Below, piece by piece: positions 11,337-23,035 of a stretch of 64,000 nt of DNA. The stretch is from Urophycis tenuis. Its lineage: Eukaryota > Chordata > Actinopteri > Gadiformes > Phycidae. Positions within the stretch are counted from its first letter, which is position 1. Every line of letters starts with the position of its first letter. The DNA lies in NCBI GenBank assembly GCA_036785325.1, contig JAXIVH010000016.1, positions 5,940,667-6,004,666 on the forward strand, given 5' to 3'. Under the pieces are notes generated by a model that saw nothing but the letters and a program-made list of their open reading frames with translations, made no database searches and was not told the DNA's origin. The translations under genes were made by a program, and so were the position numbers.

Positions 11337-11430
<94 letters not shown>
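11337..11430. repeat. (CA)n microsatellite
   Basis: This is a nearly perfect CA array in the intergenic interval 10961-11757, between the C-type promoter and the next variable exon. The rest of that interval is A/T-rich, with a T23 tract at 10972-10994, and shows no gene. Confidence 0.95.
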
Positions 11431-11431
<1 letters not shown>

Positions 11432-11757
11432 TAACTGTATATGACATGATATTTATAATATTGCTTTGAAATATTTTTGCAACGTTGGCTTTCAGCTGAA
11501 TTTAAAATTAACCCATTGCAATAGTAGTTTTTTTTTTAATCAACCACCCACTTCCATGACAACAGAATAATATATCAAGGATATACTTCCCCTGTCAATT
11601 CAGTAATGTTTTTGGCTATAAAACATTATCATAGACTGATTTGGCTTTGTCAAATATATTGTGTGGAATAAATGCTTTGGAATATTTGCCTTTGAGTTTA
11701 TGTCTGCAATGCATATGCATGATTCAGTCAATGTTCTGCCTGGTTTTTGATGCTCAC

Positions 11758-14211
11758 CTGCTGGCTCTCAAAGGTCCAGGTGCTGTCAGGTAAAGACGCG
11801 TCTAAGACGTTGATCATGTCTTTAAAGTCTGTGGTGCTGCTGGGCTTAACGAAGGTGAAATCACTGTACTCTGACATGGGGGAGAGACAGGACCTGAAGG
11901 ACTGACTCTGAGACATCATGTCTCCTCCCAGGACCTCCACGTACTTAATGGGCCCGTCAGTGTTGAGCTGGAGCTGGAGGTTTCTGTTGGGGTTCTTGTA
12001 GTCCTCACTGTCACCCCGTCTCATGCAGCAGCTACCACTGCTTCTGCTGCTCTTAAGACACTTAACAGCTAGAATGAGGAAGGTCACCAGAGAGAGCACA
12101 GACACTGAGGCCAGGGAGAGAATCAGATAGAGAGTGATTCTCCCCGTTTTCTTGTTGGACTCGTCCGTGTTCTGTCTGAGGTCCAGAATGGGCTCGTGGA
12201 GCCCGTCCTCTAAGAGGATGGACACTGTGACCGTGGTGGACTGGACCGGATCCCCGTCGTCCTTGATCTCTATGAGCAGTCTCTGAGAGGAGTCGTCCTG
12301 CTCAGACACAGCACGTTTAGTCCTCACCTCCCCTGTGTAAAGGTTGACAGTGAACAGAGAGGCGTCTGTGGCCTCTGCCAGTCTATAGGACATCCAGGCG
12401 TTATGCCCCGAGTCGGCGTCTACGGCTGTCACCTTGGTAACCAAGTGGCCCGCTTTGGAAGAACGGGGCGTCCTCTGTTGAGACAGGGAGCCGTGGATGG
12501 CGGAGGAGGGGTAGATAACAGCCGGGGCGTTGTCGTTCTGGTCCAGGATAAAGACATGAACAGTAGCGTTGCTGCTCAGAGACGGAGAGCCGTGGTCCTT
12601 TGCCTGCACCTGAATCTGAAACACCTTCAGCTTCTCATAGTCAAAGGAGTGCATGCTGTAGATGCTGCCGTTGTCAGAGTTGATGTAGACGTAGGAGGAC
12701 ACAGACACGTCTTGCACTTTAGAATCCAAGATAGAGTAGGATATCTTGGCGTTCTCTCCTAAATCCAAGTCAGAGGCTGATATTGAATACAGTATAGAGC
12801 CTGCAATGCCGTTCTCTTTGATGTACACGTTATAAGATGGCTGAGAGAACAGGGGAGTGTTGTCATTTACATCAGTGATGCTTACGGGTATAGTTTTCAC
12901 ACTTTTCAGAGGAGGGGAGCCCATATCAGTGGCAGTGATTTCTATGTTATAAACTGAGGAAATCTCTCTGTCTAAAGCACCGCGAGTTACAAGTGCGTAG
13001 TTGTTAGAAAAGGAGGGGGTGAGACTAAAAGGAGAGCCTTGCGGGAGTTGTAAGGACACTTTACCGTTGTCCCCCGAGTCGAGGTCCCGCGCACTAATTA
13101 AAGCCACCGCTGTGCCGTTCGGAGCGTTCTCACGCACGGGGCTCGGCGGAGAATTAAGCACAATTTCTGGAACATTATCGTTCACGTCAACGACTTCTAC
13201 CTGCACGCGACAGTGGCCCTCCATTTCAGGGGTCCCTTTGTCTTTTGCGGTTATGTCAATGCCATATAATGCAGTGGTCTCATAGTCCAAATCACCCTTT
13301 AGAATTATTTCACCCGTCAAAGAATTAATGTCAAATATATTTAAAACTGTGTCTGGCGTCCGAACTCCAAAGGAAAATTCAATTTCTCCATTTAAACCTT
13401 CATCGACATCGGTGGCTTTAGGTTGAATGATAACGGTACCTTTTGGACTATTCTCCACCAACGTTACTCTGTAGACATTTTTTTCAAAAACTGGAAGGTT
13501 ATCATTTATGTCAAGAACGCTAATGGTTATTTCAGAGATCCCAGATCTGACCGGGTTTCCTCCATCTAATGCAGTTAATAATATGTTATGGACGGCTTTC
13601 GTCTCTCGATCAAGAGGCTTCTCCAAAAACAGTTCTGGAACAGTCTTACCATCCTCGATCTCCTTTAGTTTGAGAGAGAAACACTCGTTTTTGCTCAAAG
13701 TGTAGGTTTTGAGTGAATTGCTTCCGACGTCAGGATCCACAGCGCTCTCCAACTGGAGGCGTGTGCCAACGGCCGCGGATTCGGATATTTTCAAATACAA
13801 ATGATTTGAAGGAAATATTGGTGCATTATCATTAATATCCCGTATCTCCACCTCGATGCGATGCAGTTGTAAAGGGCTTTCCAGAACCGCCTGAAGAGGT
13901 AAAACACAGCTTGCTCGTTGTCCACATAAATCCTCTCTGTCTATCCTCTCGTTCACCACCAGCTCTCCCTTCCCCGTGTCCACGCTGAAATACTGCTTAC
14001 CAGCCTCCGAGGCGACGCGCAGTTTTCTGTCAAAAATCTCAGATAATCCCAAACCCAGATCTTTGGCTAAATGTCCGACCACAGAGCCCTGTTTTAGTTC
14101 CTCCGGGATGGTGTAGCGAGTCTGTCCGTCTATTGTATTCCACAAGAGAAAGAAATAATGCCACCACAGAGCCTGCCACCTCCAGTCCCGATACCTCGTT
14201 CTCTTTGTCAT
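11758..14211 (-). CDS. pcdhg: Pcdh-gamma variable exon, TWTFESQQ subfamily, copy 1 (818 codons)
   Basis: This is a variable exon encoding a homophilic adhesion protein. The ATG is at 14211. The signal peptide is about 1-29 (FFLLWNTIDG). EC1 has a C-x5-C pair (C96, C102). DxNDN linkers lie at about 125, 234, 342, 447 and 557. The membrane segment is about 691-716 and the tail about 717-818, ending TWTFESQQ, with donor GTGAGC at 11757. The first ~95 residues and residues ~486-818 are nearly identical to copies 2-5, whereas EC2-EC4 differ. This copy shares the first half of EC5 (QPSYNVYIKENGIAGS) with copy 5. It has D at residue 94 where copies 2-5 have A. The promoter module lies 234 bases upstream. 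Confidence 0.95.
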
Positions 14212-14444
14212 GTTGCGCTAAAATACGTGGTATCCCATCAAGAGAAATGTAATGGCCAATGTCATCATCCTCCCCGTGCCATTGCAACATACTGCACGAC
14301 ACGCATCACAAAACATTCGTTCTTGACAAAAGCGAACACTAAAAAATCATATTTAAATATGTCCAAGTGTATGAGTGCATCCCTCTCTGCTCCAATTCCT
14401 AATTGTAACGCCGCCGTGTAGGGGCTGCGGGGAGGGAGGGAGTA

Positions 14445-14535
14445 GATCTCTTTGTACAGTTATGCCTGCTATTGGTGCACCGCATCATCCATGCTACCCA
14501 ATAAGAGATGGGCTTTGAGGCGCTCTTAAAGCCAC
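14445..14535 (-). promoter_or_regulatory. Promoter module of TWTFESQQ-group copy 1
   Basis: On plus the module reads GATCTCTTTGTACAG (14445-14459), 11 bases, ATTGGTGCA (14471-14479), 18 bases, CCAAT (14498-14502), then CGCTCTTAAAGCCAC (14521-14535). On the transcribed strand this gives TTTAAGAGCG, ATTGG, TGCACCAAT and CTGTACAAAGAGATC towards the ATG 234 bases away. The same module recurs before all six exons of the group. CCAAT is an NF-Y site and TACAAAG fits the SOX consensus. The function is inferred from conservation and position. Confidence 0.75.
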
Positions 14536-14614
14536 ATGGTCAACTGAACTGCTATTGCAGAACAAGTGAGAGCTATTAATAAGAGTCCTGTGTAGCGCTC
14601 AATTAATAGCTTTA

Positions 14615-14616
<2 letters not shown>

Positions 14617-14670
<54 letters not shown>

Positions 14671-14772
14671 GCACACGCACGCACACGCACGCAGACGCAC
14701 GCACGCACACACGCACACACGCACACACACACACACACACGCGCGCACACACACGCACACACACACACACAC
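14617..14772. repeat. (CA)n microsatellite with CACG interruptions
   Basis: A pure CA first half is followed by a part with GCAC interruptions. It begins about 80 bases upstream of the promoter module of copy 1. The remaining interval up to 15136 is A/T-rich and shows no gene. Confidence 0.95.
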
Positions 14773-15136
14773 GGAGCGATTAGGAGGTCCGGCGTGTGTC
14801 GCTGTCCCTGGCCTTGGTGCTGAAATCCTGGGCTTTGATCACGCAGCGTGTTAACAAAGCCTTACCCGAGCAAACAGTCCAGAAAAAACTACAATTGATC
14901 CAAAAAACATTTTTAAGGGATTGCTTGCTCTGAGATATAATTAAGATGCATACCTTACCTACAATGTAAAATGATAACTAGTTATCAAACAGATTAATTG
15001 AAACGAGTTTAGTTAACTGTATCACCTTTTGATACAGTATTGCACAATTATTAGGAAAAATGTAGTTCTTCTACCTAGCATTAGGATATCATGATCTCAG
15101 AAAAAACGACACTCGGATCATTATTGTTCATCTCAC

Positions 15137-17590
15137 CTGCTGGCTCTCAAAGGTCCAGGTGCTGTCAGGTAAAGACGCGTCTAAGACGTTGATCATGTCT
15201 TTAAAGTCTGTGGTGCTGCTGGGCTTAACGAAGGTGAAATCACTGTACTCTGACATGGGGGAGAGACAGGACCTGAAGGACTGACTCTGAGACATCATGT
15301 CTCCTCCCAGGACCTCCACGTACTTAATGGGCCCGTCAGTGTTGAGCTGGAGCTGGAGGTTTCTGTTGGGGTTCTTGTAGTCCTCACTGTCGCCCCGTCT
15401 CATGCAGCAGCTACCACTGCTTCTGCTGCTCTTAAGACACTTAACAGCTAGAATGAGGAAGGTCACCAGAGAGAGCACAGACACTGAGGCCAGGGAGAGA
15501 ATCAGATAGAGAGTGATTCTCCCCGTTTTCTTGTTGGACTCGTCCGTGTTCTGTCTGAGGTCCAGAATGGGCTCGTGGAGCCCGTCCTCTAAGAGGATGG
15601 ACACTGTGACCGTGGTGGACTGGACCGGATCCCCGTCGTCCTTGATCTCTATGAGCAGTCTCTGAGAGGAGTCGTCCTGCTCAGACACAGCACGTTTAGT
15701 CCTCACCTCCCCTGTGTAAAGGTTGACAGTGAACAGAGAGGCGTCTGTGGCCTCTGCCAGTCTATAGGACATCCAGGCGTTATGCCCCGAGTCGGCGTCT
15801 ACGGCTGTCACCTTGGTAACCAAGTGGCCCGCTTTGGAAGAACGGGGCGTCCTCTGTTGAGACAGGGAGCCGTGGATGGCGGAGGAGGGGTAGATAACAG
15901 CCGGGGCGTTGTCGTTCTGGTCCAGGATAAAGACATGAACGGTAGCGTTGCTGCTCAGAGACGGAGAGCCGTGGTCCTTTGCCTGCACCTGAATCTGAAA
16001 CACCTTCAGCTTCTCATAGTCAAAGGAGTGCATGCTGTAGATGCTGCCGTTGTCAGAGTTGATGTAGACGTAGGAAGACACAGACACGTCTTGCACTTTA
16101 GAATCCAAGATGGAGTAGGACACCTTGGCGTTCTCTCCTGAGTCAGGATCTGTTGCTGACACTGTGCCTAATACTTTACCAGGTGCACAATTTTCTTTGA
16201 CATATATGACATAAAGTGGCTGCAGGAATGCAGGAGCATTGTCATTTACATCCAATATGTCAACTAAAATGTCCTTTTCAGCTGTTAGTGGTGGTGACCC
16301 TGTATCAGAGGCTAATATTCGTATTTTATATTGTGGATATTTTTCCCGATCCAATACAGTATCTGTAACCACTGCGTAATGGTCGAGGAACGATGGCTTT
16401 AATTTAAAGGGGCACTCTTTACCTAAACTTAAATTCGTCTTACCATTTTTACCCGAATCAATATCTCTGGCGTTTATTAGAGCAATTACGGTGCCTATCG
16501 GGGAGTCCTCCCTGACCGGAGTCGAGAGAGAAGTGATGTGAATTTCAGGAGGGTTGTCATTCACGTCCAAAACCTCCACCTGCACTGTACAGTGGCCATC
16601 CATCGCAGGCGTTCCCTTATCGGTCGCTCGGATGTGGAATTTATATTCTCTCGCTTGTTCATAGTCCAGCCCGTTATTTATTGATATCTCGCCGGTCTCA
16701 ATGTCTATTGTGAATGTCTGAAGTATTGTTTCTAATGTGTCTTCAGCAAAAGAATAAACGATTTCTCCGTTTTCACCATCATCAGGATCCACCGCTCTCA
16801 CTTTCAAAATGACGCTTCCCTTTAACGTGTCCTCATTGAGTTGGATTTCATAAAGGGATTTCTCAAACTGAGGCGCATTATCATTTATGTCTAACACGTT
16901 AACAATGATATCGGATGTGCCTGTTTTCACCGGATTGCCACCATCCAATGCAGTGAGAACGAGTTTATAAAGCGGTTGCTTTTCTCTGTCTAACCCTTTC
17001 TGTAAGACCAATTCTGGAACCTTGCTTCCGTCTTTATCAGTTTTGATGTTCAATGAAAACTGCTCGTTCTGACTAAGTTGATACGATTTTAAAGCATTTG
17101 CCCCTACATCCAGATCTACAGCACTTTTGAGTGGAAAACGCGTGCCAGTAACTGTGTGCTCCGCAATATTCAAAACGTGCTCCGTCTTGAGAAATACGGG
17201 TCCATTGTCATTTATATCCTGTACTTCGACTTGAACACTGAATAACTGCAATGGATTGTCAATAATAACTTGCTGTGGTAAAACACAGCTGGTTCGCTGT
17301 CCGCATAACGCCTCTCTGTCTATCCTCTCGTTCACCACCAGCTCTCCCTTCCCCGTGTCCACGCTGAAATACTGCTTACCAGCCTCCGAGGCGACGCGCA
17401 GTTTACGGTCGAAAATCTCAGATAATCCCAAACCCAGATCTTTGGCTAAATGTCCGACCACGGAGCCCTGTTTTAGTTCCTCCGGGATGGTGTAGCGAGT
17501 CTGTCCGTCTATTGTATTCCACAAGAGAAAGAAATAATGCCACCACAGAGCCTGCCACCTCCAGTCTCGATATCCAATTGTCTTTGTCAT
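15137..17590 (-). CDS. pcdhg: Pcdh-gamma variable exon, TWTFESQQ subfamily, copy 2 (818 codons)
   Basis: The ATG is at 17590 (MTKTIGYRDWRWQ) and the donor GTGAGA is at 15136. It has six EC repeats, a membrane segment and the group tail, with the same length and layout as copy 1. EC1 carries C-G-Q-R-T-S-C. EC1 after residue 100 through most of EC5 is its own, with an EC2 rich in N and K (DVGANALKSYQLSQNEQF). It diverges further than its neighbours, and its EC5 start (LQPLYVIYVKENCAPGKV) resembles that of copy 6. Identity with the group resumes sharply at GENAKVSYSILDSKVQ, near residue 486. The promoter module is 230 bases upstream. Confidence 0.95.
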
Positions 17591-17819
17591 CTTTGATGCT
17601 TTAGAATATCATACTTCCAACCGAAATATGATTCCATATGAAAGCTCATATGTGAATTCTCATTTTTATAACGAAAATATCCATAGGAATTCCCAAGTAG
17701 GCAACGGTCTGCTTAATTCCAAGATAGGAAATGTTCCCTGTCTTAAGCGCATTTGTCTCTCCTGCAGCTCTGAGCGATGTAACCGCCGCGTTGGTGAAAC
17801 ACCACGGCGAGGGTGACTA

Positions 17820-17877
17820 GATCTCTTTGTACAGTTCTGCATGCTATTGGTGCACCGGGATTTTTCTCTGAGCCAAT
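17820..17877 (-). promoter_or_regulatory. Promoter module of TWTFESQQ-group copy 2
   Basis: GATCTCTTTGTACAG is at 17820-17834, followed by 11 bases, ATTGGTGCA at 17846-17854, 18 bases and CCAAT at 17873-17877. The distal CGCT...TTAAA element seen at copies 1, 3, 4 and 5 is not recognisable here. The ATG is 230 bases downstream on the minus strand. Confidence 0.75.
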
Positions 17878-18672
17878 AGGATGGAAGGGCTGTATCTCCG
17901 AGGACAGAGCTGTCATACCTGCCAGGGCCCTTCCACTGGGGGAGACACAAAGCCGGGCGCAGGGCCATATCTAGACACCCCGCCAGCCCTGAACAAATCT
18001 AGTTATTTTTAAGAAAATATAAACTGAATAATAAAATTGTTTAGCATTAAAAAAGAACAATGTAAAATTATTGAAAGCATACACATCGGTTATTTAACCT
18101 GTTCTACCGTAACGCCTATAGGCCTGTACTCGGTCTTATAACATTATTATTTCACACCATTAGGACATCGTTTACGTTGGTGTGAACGTTATTTATATCA
18201 GAATAAATTACAATATGAACGAACAAACAAATAGATTTAAATAAATTATTTAATTTAAATGTACCTTTTGTTCGGCCGACATGAAATTGACACAAACGCA
18301 CGGTCGGAAGCTATAGGATGTTCATATTTCACCTGTATCCGCTTGCTCATCTATCATTGTATGCTTAGAAAAATAAAAATAAGGGTCCCGTTATCTAACT
18401 GTCAATATCCAGGTATCCTGACCTATTTATCAACAATAATGAACCGTCCCGTGTCTCACCTGCTGCCTATTCCACGTGCAGGGCTCTCACTAGCAGAGCG
18501 GCCCGTTACTCACACTGCGGCCTGATCCGCTTTTTTTTTAAACGCCACATGAACAGCTTTGCTTAATTCAGGTTGATGACCGAAGTGTTCAGCTTTCTAT
18601 GACACACTCGCTAGGTCAAACGGAGCCCGACAAATACCGTCTCACGCGATAAAGAGAACCCGCCCCCCCCCG

Positions 18673-18794
<122 letters not shown>

Positions 18795-18957
18795 GCAGTT
18801 ACACTAAGAACTTGAGAAGTGAGATACATGTTTCACCATGTCACGTGACGTAATTTGTTGTGTTCGTCATTAGTTGCGTGGATGAGAACGAACGGCTGTC
18901 GATTCAGTTCAACAGGACACTTATTGTAGGCCGTGATGTCGCCAGTGAAAAAGAGAG

Positions 18958-18958
<1 letters not shown>

Positions 18959-19032
<74 letters not shown>

Positions 19033-19061
19033 GTGTGTGTGTGTGTGTGTGCGTGTGTGTG
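18959..19061. repeat. (TG)n microsatellite, right arm of an inverted CA/TG pair
   Basis: This is the only long TG-oriented array in the stretch holding the TWTFESQQ-group exons; the others there are CA on plus. Between the two arms, at 18840-18849, is a perfect GTCACGTGAC palindrome overlapping TGACGTAA (18846-18853). Confidence 0.95.
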
Positions 19062-19326
19062 GCTAATGAAAAAAAAGTAAAAAAATATACAATATATGTT
19101 GCAAAATGCCATTGCACATTTTCCAATGTCCAACAACTCGTGGCCTGCATTCTTCTACAAAGACCAGATTTCACACCGGAGTAACAACATCAATCTGATG
19201 GTAGCTGAGTCTCTTGTAGCTGTTTTGCTTCCTTGATAATCAACACATGGACCTAATTCATAACATCATTCCAAAACTTCACATTATTTGTTTCATTTCA
19301 CAAAGACGGAGATGGTCTCTTCTCAC

Positions 19327-21780
19327 CTGCTGGCTCTCAAAGGTCCAGGTGCTGTCAGGTAAAGACGCGTCTAAGACGTTGATCATGTCTTTAAAGTCTG
19401 TGGTGCTGCTGGGCTTAACGAAGGTGAAATCACTGTACTCTGACATGGGGGAGAGACAGGACCTGAAGGACTGACTCTGAGACATCATGTCTCCTCCCAG
19501 GACCTCCACATACTTAATGGGCCCGTCAGTGTTGAGCTGGAGCTGGAGGTTTCTGTTGGGGTTCTTGTAGTCCTCACTGTCGCCCCGTCTCATGCAGCAG
19601 CTACCACTGCTTCTGCTGCTCTTAAGACACTTAACAGCTAGAATGAGGAAGGTCACCAGAGAGAGCACAGACACTGAGGCCAGGGAGAGAATCAGATAGA
19701 GAGTGATTCTCCCCGTTTTCTTGTTGGACTCGTCCGTGTTCTGTCTGAGGTCCAGAATGGGCTCGTGGAGCCCGTCCTCTAAGAGGATGGACACTGTGAC
19801 CGTGGTGGACTGGACGGGATCCCCGTCGTCCTTGATCTCTATGAGCAGTCTCTGAGAGGAGTCGTCCTGCTCAGACACAGCACGTTTAGTCCTCACCTCC
19901 CCTGTGTAAAGGTTGACAGTGAACAGAGAGGCGTCTGTGGCCTCTGCCAGTCTATAGGACATCCAGGCGTTATGCCCCGAGTCGGCGTCTACGGCTGTCA
20001 CCTTGGTAACCAAGTGGCCCGCTTTGGAAGAACGGGGCGTCCTCTGTTGAGACAGGGAGCCGTGGATGGCGGAGGAGGGGTAGATAACAGCCGGGGCGTT
20101 GTCGTTCTGGTCCAGGATAAAGACATGAACAGTAGCGTTGCAGCTCAGAGACGGAGAGCCGTGGTCCTTTGCCTGCACCTGAATCTGAAACACCTTCAGC
20201 TTCTCATAGTCAAAGGAGTGCATGCTGTAGATGCTGCCGTTGTCAGAGTTGATGTAGACGTAGGAGGACACAGACACGTCCTGCACTTTAGAATCCAAGA
20301 TGGAGTAGGATATCTTGGCGTTCTCCCCATAGTCTAGATCAGTTGCTGATACAGAGTACAATATAGAGCCCGGTATCCCATTTTCTTTTACATAAACACC
20401 GTACAACTTTTGAGTAAATATCGGAGCGTTGTCATTCACGTCTGTGATGGTGACTGGTATAATTTTCGTATTCGTTAGGGGTGGGGAGCCCGAATCGGTC
20501 GCTGTTAATTCAACATCATAAACTACGAAACGCTCTCGGTCTAAAACACCGTTGGTAACCATAGCGTAATTGTTCGAAAACGAGGGCTTCAGGTTAAACG
20601 GAGAACCCTTTGGAAGGTTTAGCGTCACTCGACCGTTGTCACTGGAGTCACGGTCTCGGACACTTATCAAAGCCACTACTGTGCCATTCGGCGCGTCTTC
20701 ACGCACAGCCTGTGGATCTGAGGTGAGAATAATCTCTGGCGCGTTGTCGTTAATATCTTCCACGTCAATTTGTACTCGACAGTGACCTTCCGTTTCAGGA
20801 ATGCCTTTATCTTTTGCAACAATGTCTATTCGATATGAAGTCACATTTTCATAATCGAGTTGTCGCTTCAGACTGATTCCCCCTGTCACGGGATCAATGT
20901 CAAATGTAGACAGCACCGAGTCCTGCGTGCGCGCTCCAAATGAAAATACGATCTCTCCGTTTAGCCCCTCATCTGCATCCGTTGCTTTTGGCGTTAAAAC
21001 GACAGTTCCGATTGCATTGCTTTCACTTACGGACACTCTATACAAGGATTTTTCAAAAACGGGGCGGTTGTCATTGTTATCCACGACAATCACTGTAATT
21101 TGCGATGTCCCCGATCTAACTGGATTCCCCCCATCTACTGCTATTAACTGTAAGTTGTGGATAGCCTTTTTCTCTCGATCTAAAGGCTTCTCTAAAATCA
21201 ATTCCGGAATTTTCTTACCGTCCTCAATTTCTTTGAGTTTCAAACTGAAACATTCGTCTTTGCTTAGTGAATATGATTTCAGTGTATTACTACCTACGTC
21301 GGGGTCCTCTGCGCTTTCTAACGGAAAACGAACCCCTGCTATCGTTAATTCTGCGATTTTTAATGTTATTTCTTTCGTCAAAAAACTGGGTGAGTTGTCA
21401 TTGATGTCTCTTATTTCCACCTCTATCCTGTGTAATTGTAATGGATTCTCCAGTACAACCTGAAGAGGTAAAACACAACTCGCGCTTTGTCCGCATAACG
21501 CCTCTCTGTCTATCCTCTCGTTCACCACCAGCTCTCCCTTCCCCGTGTCCACGCTGAAATACTGCTTACCAGCCTCCGAGGCGACGCGCAGTTTTCTGTC
21601 AAAAATCTCAGATAATCCCAAACCCAGATCTTTGGCTAAATGTCCGACCACGGAGCCCTGTTTTAGTTCCTCCGGGATGGTGTAGCGAGTCTGTCCGTCT
21701 ATTGTATTCCACAAGAGAAAGAAATAATGCCACCACAGAGCCTGCCACCTCCAGTCCCGGTACCTCGTTCTCTTTGTCAT
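19327..21780 (-). CDS. pcdhg: Pcdh-gamma variable exon, TWTFESQQ subfamily, copy 3 (818 codons)
   Basis: The ATG is at 21780 and the donor GTGAGA at 19326. It has the standard signal peptide, six EC repeats, membrane segment and TWTFESQQ tail. Its own segment covers EC2-EC4 and the start of EC5 (KLYGVYVKENGIPGSILYSV). The EC2-EC3 linker is DNNDN instead of the usual D(I/V)NDN. In the otherwise homogenised EC5 it has a cysteine (SLSCNATV) where the other copies have serine, so it carries an unpaired extra Cys next to a conserved N-glycosylation site. The promoter module is 229 bases upstream. Confidence 0.95.
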
Positions 21781-22008
21781 CCTTGACGCGCTATATTGCA
21801 GTATTTCCTGTCGATGTACTGTTTATAAACCATTCCATGTTCACATCCATTGCATGAGAGTGCAAAAATATGTATTTCAGGATATTCAAAGGACTCATTC
21901 AGATATATCCTTGAAAATGTGTCATCGTGTCTCTATGAGCGTATCTCCACTGCTCCAGCGATGAGCATTTTAACGTTGATGGTAGCAAGGCAGCGGGGGT
22001 CGGGAGTA

Positions 22009-22095
22009 GATCTCTTTGTACAGTTCTGCAAGCTATTGGTGCAAATAAACTCCCTCTCACATCCAATAGGAGCCAGCCACCGCTGTTAAAGGCAC
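22009..22095 (-). promoter_or_regulatory. Promoter module of TWTFESQQ-group copy 3
   Basis: GATCTCTTTGTACAG (22009-22023), 11 bases, ATTGGTGCA (22035-22043), 19 bases, CCAAT (22063-22067), then CGCTGTTAAAGGCAC (22081-22095). The order and spacing match copy 1. The ATG at 21780 is 229 bases downstream. Confidence 0.75.
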
Positions 22096-22218
22096 AGCGC
22101 TCGCGTATATGCCACCATAATGCCTATAAATAAGCCAAAGGGGAGGAATAGATGTTCTCATAAGACTATGGCACAATCATTTAATTAATGCTTTCTGTAA
22201 CACAAACTAGAACATTAC

Positions 22219-22340
<122 letters not shown>

Positions 22341-23035
22341 TGAAATTATTTCCAACCGACATTGTAAACTAACAAAACTCTTTTCCCCAAAAAACATGCA
22401 CTCACTATGGCACTATAGAAGGCGTTCCTTTTACTGCCTGAATTCCTGCTGATGATAAAAAGGTGCCATTTATATAGAAATGCTGTTTTACAATGTCATG
22501 ACATCACTGGCCACCAAGAACTACCAATTCATTGAATCCAAACGCTGCTCTTCCCACGGAGCAGGGCCCTGTGTGTCGCTGTCCAACAGACCGGTGCTGA
22601 AATATTTAGGCCTGCTTACGACTGCATGGGTGCTGTTTAGGCCGACATAGACACATCAGTAAAGCGAAGACAGGCGACAGCATTCGAAACAATAGCTTCC
22701 ATACTTCTTTACACAATAAACAAGTTAATGTTTAATTAGGGCCAATAACAAGTGTCATGTGAGCAGCAGTGTTAGGCCTATACTGTGAAAAGCTGTCTTT
22801 GTGAAAATTATGAGAAAAAATAGTATTTTCAGATTTCATTATCTCATAGTATGGATTTTGTTACTTTTTGATTTTTTTTAATTATATGTTATATATTATA
22901 TATATATATTACATGTGGGTAAGGTGCATGTTACCATCGACTGGCCCCACACTCGTATCTGCAATATAAATACCTGGTCTAAAAAACAATCTGGTATAAA
23001 ATCACAAAGGGACTTTGTGCTCAATTCATGCTCAC

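Noticed and set aside
12403..12762. Identical ~119-codon plus-strand ORFs within every TWTFESQQ-group exon (also 15782, 19972, 23681, 27113, 30336)
   Set aside because: They are antisense frames of the homogenised EC5-EC6 block. They recur only because the sense sequence is conserved.
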